Source of the DNA: VXPQ01 sp964608315
GTDB taxonomy: Bacteria; Bacteroidota; Rhodothermia; Rhodothermales; VXPQ01
Assembly (NCBI GenBank): GCA_964608315.1
Contig: CAZSNF010000008.1
Coordinates: forward strand, 62,001 to 126,000
Direction of reading: 5' to 3'
Length of the DNA stretch: 64,000 bases
Positions 60,699-64,000 of this stretch are shown here, in pieces; positions within the stretch are counted from its first letter, which is position 1; the number at the start of each line of letters is the position of its first letter. Below the pieces are notes generated by a model, which made no database searches, was not told where the DNA came from, and saw only the letters and a list, made by a program, of their open reading frames with translations. A program made the translations under genes and the position numbers.

Positions 60699-61442
60699 TC
60701 ATTGGCCACTTTTTGCCTTCTCGGGGCGCTCCGGTTGCTCCGGCAATCGCGCCGACTCGCGCACATCCAGTTTGCCGGTGACCACATCAGAAATCAGGCG
60801 GGTGCGGTATTCTTCCATAAGTTCGATCTGGCGACGGGTGCGTTCGATGGCGGTATCGATGGAGGCAGTGGCTTTGTCGAGATACACGACGATGGCGTGT
60901 TGTTCGGGGAGAGGTGGGAGGGGCAACCATGTAGACTTGATAGCATTTTGGGATAGGCCGAATCTCGTCACCCCGTTTGCACAAATGTGGAGCTGAGGGG
61001 CAATGTTTGGGGACAATAACGCTGCGTTCAAAAACCCCCCGCTAGTCGCTGCTGCTTTTGGTCGAATCAACGCCAAGTGGTAACCACAAACAAGGCTTGG
61101 GGCTGTGCTTGCCACAAGCGCTGGCACCCCGATGTCATTCCACGTTTCCGAGTCCTTGGTTATCAGCACATCCCCGGTCACAAGTCCAAATTTTTTGACT
61201 TCGTCGTCGGTCGCCGTTGCCCGCATGAAATCCATGTTGGAGCGAATGCGGTCGTTGTGGTAAACGTCCAAATAGTTACACAGACGAACCGCGGATTCGT
61301 GTTTCTTCGAGTGTTTATCGACATTACTGAAGCGCACATCAGCAATGTTGCGAAGTCTCCGCACCTCCCAATGCGCCGGCACATTGCCCAGCCACTCCAC
61401 GCCGGAGGGCTTGTAGACAGGATAGGGCGTAATACGCTCCAT
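60699..61442 (-). CDS. hsdS: Type I restriction specificity subunit with a single target-recognition domain
   Basis: 247 residues. It starts like ordinary HsdS proteins (YPVYKPSGVEWLGNVPAHWEVRRLRNIAD), has one target-recognition domain and ends with the conserved region PLPPLPEQHAIVVYLDKATASIDTAIERTRRQIELMEEYRTRLISDVVTGKLDVRES. Normal HsdS is over 400 residues with two target-recognition domains separated by a coiled coil; here the second half is missing. Single-domain HsdS subunits can dimerise and recognise palindromic sites. Its ATG overlaps the stop of the upstream PIN toxin gene by one base (TGATG), so translation is coupled. Other subunits: HsdM lies at the window edge; HsdR is not in view. 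Confidence -1.
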   Translation of the reverse strand: MERITPYPVYKPSGVEWLGNVPAHWEVRRLRNIADVRFSNVDKHSKKHESAVRLCNYLDVYHNDRIRSNMDFMRATATDDEVKKFGLVTGDVLITKDSETWNDIGVPALVASTAPSLVCGYHLALIRPKAAATSGGFLNAALLSPNIAPQLHICANGVTRFGLSQNAIKSTWLPLPPLPEQHAIVVYLDKATASIDTAIERTRRQIELMEEYRTRLISDVVTGKLDVRESARLPEQPERPEKAKSGQ

Positions 61443-61828
61443 CAGACTGCCCGGATGGGGCCGGGATAGCAGGCCACTTTGCTGTCGGTGGTCAGCAGCG
61501 TGATGTTTTCAACCTGCGCCTGGGCGATGAGTATGCGGTCAAAGGGGTCCATGTGAATAGGTGGCAACAGGCCGACTGCAAGAGCGTGTTCGGATCGAAT
61601 CGCAAGTTCGCCGTACCCGTTTTGTATCAGGCCATCCCGCAATTTCTGCGGCTCAACGCGGAAGTCACTTCTGCCAAGCGCGTTTTTGATGACGACTTCC
61701 CAGATGCTTGCCGTACTGAACAGTAACTCCGCAGCGGGGTCGCCAAGCAGGTTGCGGGATTCCGGCATCAACCGTTTCGGGTCGCTCGCCGCCCAAAGCA
61801 ACAGATGGGTATCCAGAAAAAACCTCAC
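61442..61828 (-). CDS. vapC: PIN-domain VapC-family toxin
   Basis: 128 residues with the VapC/COG3744-type PIN fold: MRFFLDTHLLLWAA (first Asp), LLFSTASIWEVVIKNALGRSDF (Glu in SIWE), LPPIHMDPFDRILIAQAQVENITLLTTDSKVACYPG (Asp in DPFDR and Asp in TTDSK). These acidic residues form the metal site for RNA cleavage, usually tRNA or rRNA. VapC of this type is normally preceded by a Phd/YefM-like antitoxin; here the preceding gene, overlapping it by 4 bases, encodes an unrelated 307-residue protein, and the following gene is hsdS. An arrangement between restriction genes is unusual. Confidence -1.
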   Translation of the reverse strand: MRFFLDTHLLLWAASDPKRLMPESRNLLGDPAAELLFSTASIWEVVIKNALGRSDFRVEPQKLRDGLIQNGYGELAIRSEHALAVGLLPPIHMDPFDRILIAQAQVENITLLTTDSKVACYPGPIRAV

Positions 61829-62748
61829 GTCGCTCCCCCGAACATCCTCCCTATATCGGAATCGCCCATGCTGTCGAAATCGTCAGGGACTTCGATCTGT
61901 CCAGCCATGAAACCCAGCCGGGAGCGCACCGCTTCCCCGGACAGCGGAAATCCAAATTCACGCCGCAGGCGGTCATACGTCTCCCACGCCTCAAAACAGC
62001 GCCCTGTCGCCACCTGTAGCTGCTGCAAGTCCGCACCGCTATACAGGCGATCGACCGTATCGGCGATAAAATCCTCGATTTGGGGATTACCAACGTCCTG
62101 TTGTACGGCCCACCGCCAAAACTTCGCCATGCGTTCATCGTCGGGATGGCTATAATCTTCCGGTTGCAGACCGGCGACCGCCCAGGGCTTACCCACACGG
62201 AGATCGGGATTTATCGAATCCCGATACGACCATATTCGCAATCCGGCCATGAGGGCCGCGCAAATAAACGCCCCATTGGACGTATAGCGATAGCGATTAC
62301 TATTGGCTCCTCCGCCATTTTTCTTGCGACGCGCATCCAGTTCGCGCAAATACGACTCTACTTCGTGCTTGAGGGCATAACTCGAACGTTTCGGTGGAGC
62401 CGGGCCGTTGAAGTGACGCGCCCAGCCACACCCCTTCAGACGATAGCTCACGGAAACCCGCGCCTCAACGAAGTACTCCAGCGTGTTGCGAATACCCTGC
62501 TCGTACCGCCCGCCTGCCCGCAAATCATCCCGCGCTGCATCCAGATCGGCCGGGATACACTCTGTCTCCCGGCGAACCGAGGGCGTACTATCTGCCGAAA
62601 CGATGCGACGGCGGCGCCGCACTTGTCCCAAACCCTGCGAATTGAGCAAGGGATGGTCTGCCAAAACCCGCTCGCGTTCCTCATCGAAAAACCCGGGGTC
62701 CGAAAGCAATCTGGCTGCCCTTAGCCACAAATGCTGGCTCTTGGTCAT
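61825..62748 (-). CDS. Uncharacterised 307-residue protein of the restriction island
   Basis: 307 residues, unrecognised. It has no signal peptide or membrane helix. The N-terminal 60 residues are charged (RAARLLSDPGFFDEERERVLADHPLL, then a basic RRRRRIVSADS). The centre has conserved-looking segments: RYRYTSNGAFICAALMAGLRIWSYRDSINPDLRVGKPWAVAGLQPEDYSHPDDERMAKFWRWAVQQDVGNPQIEDFIADTVDRLYSG. The remainder is helical with an FEAWETYDRLRREFGFPLSGEAVRSRLG pattern. The stop overlaps vapC by 4 bases (ATGA), and a perfect 16-base palindrome lies 14 bases before the start. By position it could be the antitoxin or a regulator of the following vapC, or part of the restriction complex. Nothing in the sequence decides this. 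Confidence -1.
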   Translation of the reverse strand: MTKSQHLWLRAARLLSDPGFFDEERERVLADHPLLNSQGLGQVRRRRRIVSADSTPSVRRETECIPADLDAARDDLRAGGRYEQGIRNTLEYFVEARVSVSYRLKGCGWARHFNGPAPPKRSSYALKHEVESYLRELDARRKKNGGGANSNRYRYTSNGAFICAALMAGLRIWSYRDSINPDLRVGKPWAVAGLQPEDYSHPDDERMAKFWRWAVQQDVGNPQIEDFIADTVDRLYSGADLQQLQVATGRCFEAWETYDRLRREFGFPLSGEAVRSRLGFMAGQIEVPDDFDSMGDSDIGRMFGGAT

Positions 62749-62761
62749 GTATAACCCCTGA

Positions 62762-62777
62762 GTATTTATATAAATAC
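62762..62777. promoter_or_regulatory. Perfect AT palindrome upstream of the 307-residue gene
   Basis: GTATTTATATAAATAC is a perfect 16-base inverted repeat 14 bases upstream of the start codon, in an AT-rich zone. It overlaps likely promoter positions, so it is a candidate operator for autoregulation of the 307-residue gene, vapC and hsdS. Confidence -1.
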
Positions 62778-62860
62778 CTTGGTTTTTAAGTTAATTGTCA
62801 GGGATTTATATTGCAAGCGTTTTTCGTGTTCGCGAATGCTGTAGTCAGAATGATGGTTGA

Positions 62861-62934
62861 CTATGTTCCCACTATCTCCCGCACCAACCCCTCCGTCTCC
62901 TCCTCCAGCGCCTGAATATCTCCAGAAACGAAAC
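62861..62934 (-). pseudogene. Stranded C-terminal end of hsdM
   Basis: Read on the minus strand right after the antitoxin stop (62935), the frame gives GDIQALEEETEGLVREIVGT and a TAG. This is the usual ending of HsdM. The full HsdM frame at 63110-64000 reaches the corresponding ADILALERETEDLL and then runs on into a PIN domain. The two segments match at about 28 of 32 bases. It has no start and is not expected to be translated alone. Confidence -1.
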
Positions 62935-63120
62935 CTACTGTGCCTGTTCTGCCTCGCGGGCCTTCAAACGCTTCCACAGCGGATCGCTTTCGCGAAACGC
63001 CCGGTAATACTCGCTCAATTGTTCGTGGCTCATGTGCTTCGTTTCCTCGTAAATCCTCCTGCGGGCCTCGCGAGTGAACTGAATGCAGTCGAATTTTTTC
63101 GGGATTGACTTACTGATCAT
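62935..63120 (-). CDS. Small antitoxin-like protein paired with the PIN domain
   Basis: 61 residues from the ATG at 63120 (a TTG at 63126 is an alternative); the reading frame overlaps the stop of the HsdM-PIN gene by 11 bases. The sequence KSIPKKFDCIQFTREARRRIYEETKHMSHEQLSEYYRAFRESD is of the kind of small helical proteins that accompany PIN toxins of this class, with FDC near the start and IYEETKHMS. It probably masks the PIN active site. The protein order here (toxin first, antitoxin second) is the reverse of most VapBC loci. The native hsdM end follows immediately. Confidence -1.
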   Translation of the reverse strand: MISKSIPKKFDCIQFTREARRRIYEETKHMSHEQLSEYYRAFRESDPLWKRLKAREAEQAQ

Positions 63121-64000
63121 GACCAATCTCCTCCGGGGTTCTGATGTCGATGGCCGGATAGCCGAGATTCCGATTGACGCTATTGTACGCCTGAATACGA
63201 TTCCAGCTCACCATGTGCCTGAAGTTCCAGCTTACAATAACATCGACCTTGCCCAGACTGGCGATAGCCACGTGCAAGGCATCGCTATAATGGATGGGCC
63301 CTATTGCGCCAGATGCAATGTAGGCGTCCGCAAGATGGTACGCCTCCGGCGATTCTGCGAGCGTTTCCAAATGCGCTTCCGTAACCTGAATAGCGACATC
63401 CCTGACACGAGGCGGAGCGGTCTCCAGTTCCCTGAGCGTCACTTCGGAAATCACAAGCGTCGCGTCGCCGCGACGAAAAGTCTCGAATAACGCTATGGAG
63501 GCCTCGCGGAATTCGTCGTCCTCGCATCCGCCGATCACCGAGGTATCCACGTAGATTCTGGGCTTCGTTACATAGGCTACCCTCGGCTCGCGCAGGATGA
63601 ACCCGGGGAGCAGATCCTCCGTTTCCCGCTCCAGCGCCAGAATATCCGCCCGTATCTCCTCCAGTGATCGCATGGGTTCCGGTTTGTAGAAGTACCGCGT
63701 GAAACTGATTTCGTAGCCGATCTTGACCTTTGCCGGATTGTACCAGGCGTCCGCAGCATAGGGTAAAACCTCCCGCCGCAAAAACGCGTCGATACCCCCA
63801 TCCGCCAGCAATGAAATCTGCTCCGTATCGCGCAAGTCCGAATCCGGCTCGTATTCCACGACGGCAGGCTTTCCGTTTACGGTCTCTTCGAACAGCCCGC
63901 GGAGCGGATCCGGTTCAATGCCTTTACGATGGATTTTCTTGACAATAGGCGGCGCCTCTTCGCTGCGCTCGCCATTTTCCTTCAGCGCCTTGATCTCCGC
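63110..64000 (-). CDS. hsdM: Type I DNA methyltransferase HsdM fused in frame to a PIN-domain toxin, 5' truncated by window edge
   Basis: The frame is open to the window end, so the methyltransferase core lies outside. Visible: HsdM C-terminal region (ALKENGERSEEAPPIVKKIH, GIEPDPLRGLFEETVNGKPAVVEYEPDSDLRDTEQ, FLRREVLPYAADAWYNPAKVKIGYEISFTRYFYKPEPMRSLEEIRADILALERETEDLL). At PGFILREPRVAYVTKPR it continues without stop into a PIN domain: IYVDTSVIGGCEDDEF, ISEVTLRELETAPP, GPIHYSDALHVAIASLGKVDVIVSWNFRHMV. Asp of YVDTS, Glu of RELE and Asp of YSDAL are the expected catalytic acids. The final residues of HsdM are missing from this product and lie stranded at 62861-62934. It is either a genuine fusion enzyme or one in which the PIN part is also translated separately; I see no strong internal start before VTKPRIYVDTS. 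Confidence -1.
   Translation of the reverse strand, partial: AEIKALKENGERSEEAPPIVKKIHRKGIEPDPLRGLFEETVNGKPAVVEYEPDSDLRDTEQISLLADGGIDAFLRREVLPYAADAWYNPAKVKIGYEISFTRYFYKPEPMRSLEEIRADILALERETEDLLPGFILREPRVAYVTKPRIYVDTSVIGGCEDDEFREASIALFETFRRGDATLVISEVTLRELETAPPRVRDVAIQVTEAHLETLAESPEAYHLADAYIASGAIGPIHYSDALHVAIASLGKVDVIVSWNFRHMVSWNRIQAYNSVNRNLGYPAIDIRTPEEIGHDQ

Noticed and set aside
1..64000. CRISPR arrays, rRNA operon, prophage or integrase genes
   Set aside because: No regular spacer-repeat series, rRNA sequence, phage structural genes or integrase/transposase was found on either strand. The only RNA gene is tRNA-Met.

Overview
The window looks like a high-GC member of the Bacteroidota/Rhodothermota side of the tree, most plausibly Rhodothermia or Balneolia. 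The evidence is at least eight proteins ending in type IX secretion system (T9SS) sorting tails with the PNPF(N) motif, two PorV/PorQ-type outer-membrane proteins, and two TonB-dependent receptors with carboxypeptidase-like N-terminal domains. Planctomycete-style degradative genes (DUF1549/DUF1553 cytochrome, DUF1501, CxxCH haem domain) fit a free-living or host-associated marine heterotroph. Species assignment is not possible from the sequence alone.

Layout. 1-1233 is the 3' end of a c-type cytochrome gene. 1467-10754 (minus) is a run that reads TonB receptor, T9SS cargo, PorV-like protein, TIG lipoprotein, T9SS beta-propeller. 10982-12838 (plus) is a secreted YngK-type glycoside hydrolase. 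12961-13550 is a hicBA toxin-antitoxin pair. 13973-15673 (minus) and 16106-17995 (plus) are divergent FG-GAP/T9SS proteins. 18069-25427 (plus) is a second TonB receptor, large T9SS cargo, PorV-like triplet. A T9SS amidase follows. 27443-36355 holds housekeeping genes (AAA ATPase, mazG, ssb, orphan DNA methyltransferase, creatininase, CorC/HlyC transporter, purF). 36605-40689 is the DUF1553/DUF1501 pair. 40864-48642 is accessory: NYN nuclease, an HNH/Calx-beta T9SS gene broken by one TAG, an XRE-ImmA regulator, gamma-glutamyltransferase and a DUF4143 ATPase. 48789-58633 holds a PQQ-type dehydrogenase, a sodium symporter, a glycosyltransferase, a GroES-like protein, a fucose-isomerase-like protein, holB and tRNA-Met. 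58726-60132 is a second symporter. 60699 to the end is a type I restriction-modification island containing PIN-domain toxin genes.

Most interesting points. (1) In the restriction island, the C-terminus of HsdM runs in frame into a PIN-domain nuclease. A small antitoxin-like gene follows, and the displaced native hsdM tail lies directly after that. A second PIN (VapC) gene and an unrecognised 307-residue gene are translationally coupled to a single-TRD hsdS. (2) Two T9SS genes 12.5 kb apart share the upstream flank, signal peptide, a perfectly identical 317-bp sorting tail and the terminator, but have unrelated middle domains: a cassette with an exchanged cargo domain. (3) An undescribed interspersed repeat family of about 260 bp, with inverted ends near TTAAGGATACTCTGATTAA, occurs in two near-full and about six partial copies between genes. 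(4) Two independent TonB receptor, T9SS cargo, PorV triplets suggest a recurring functional unit.
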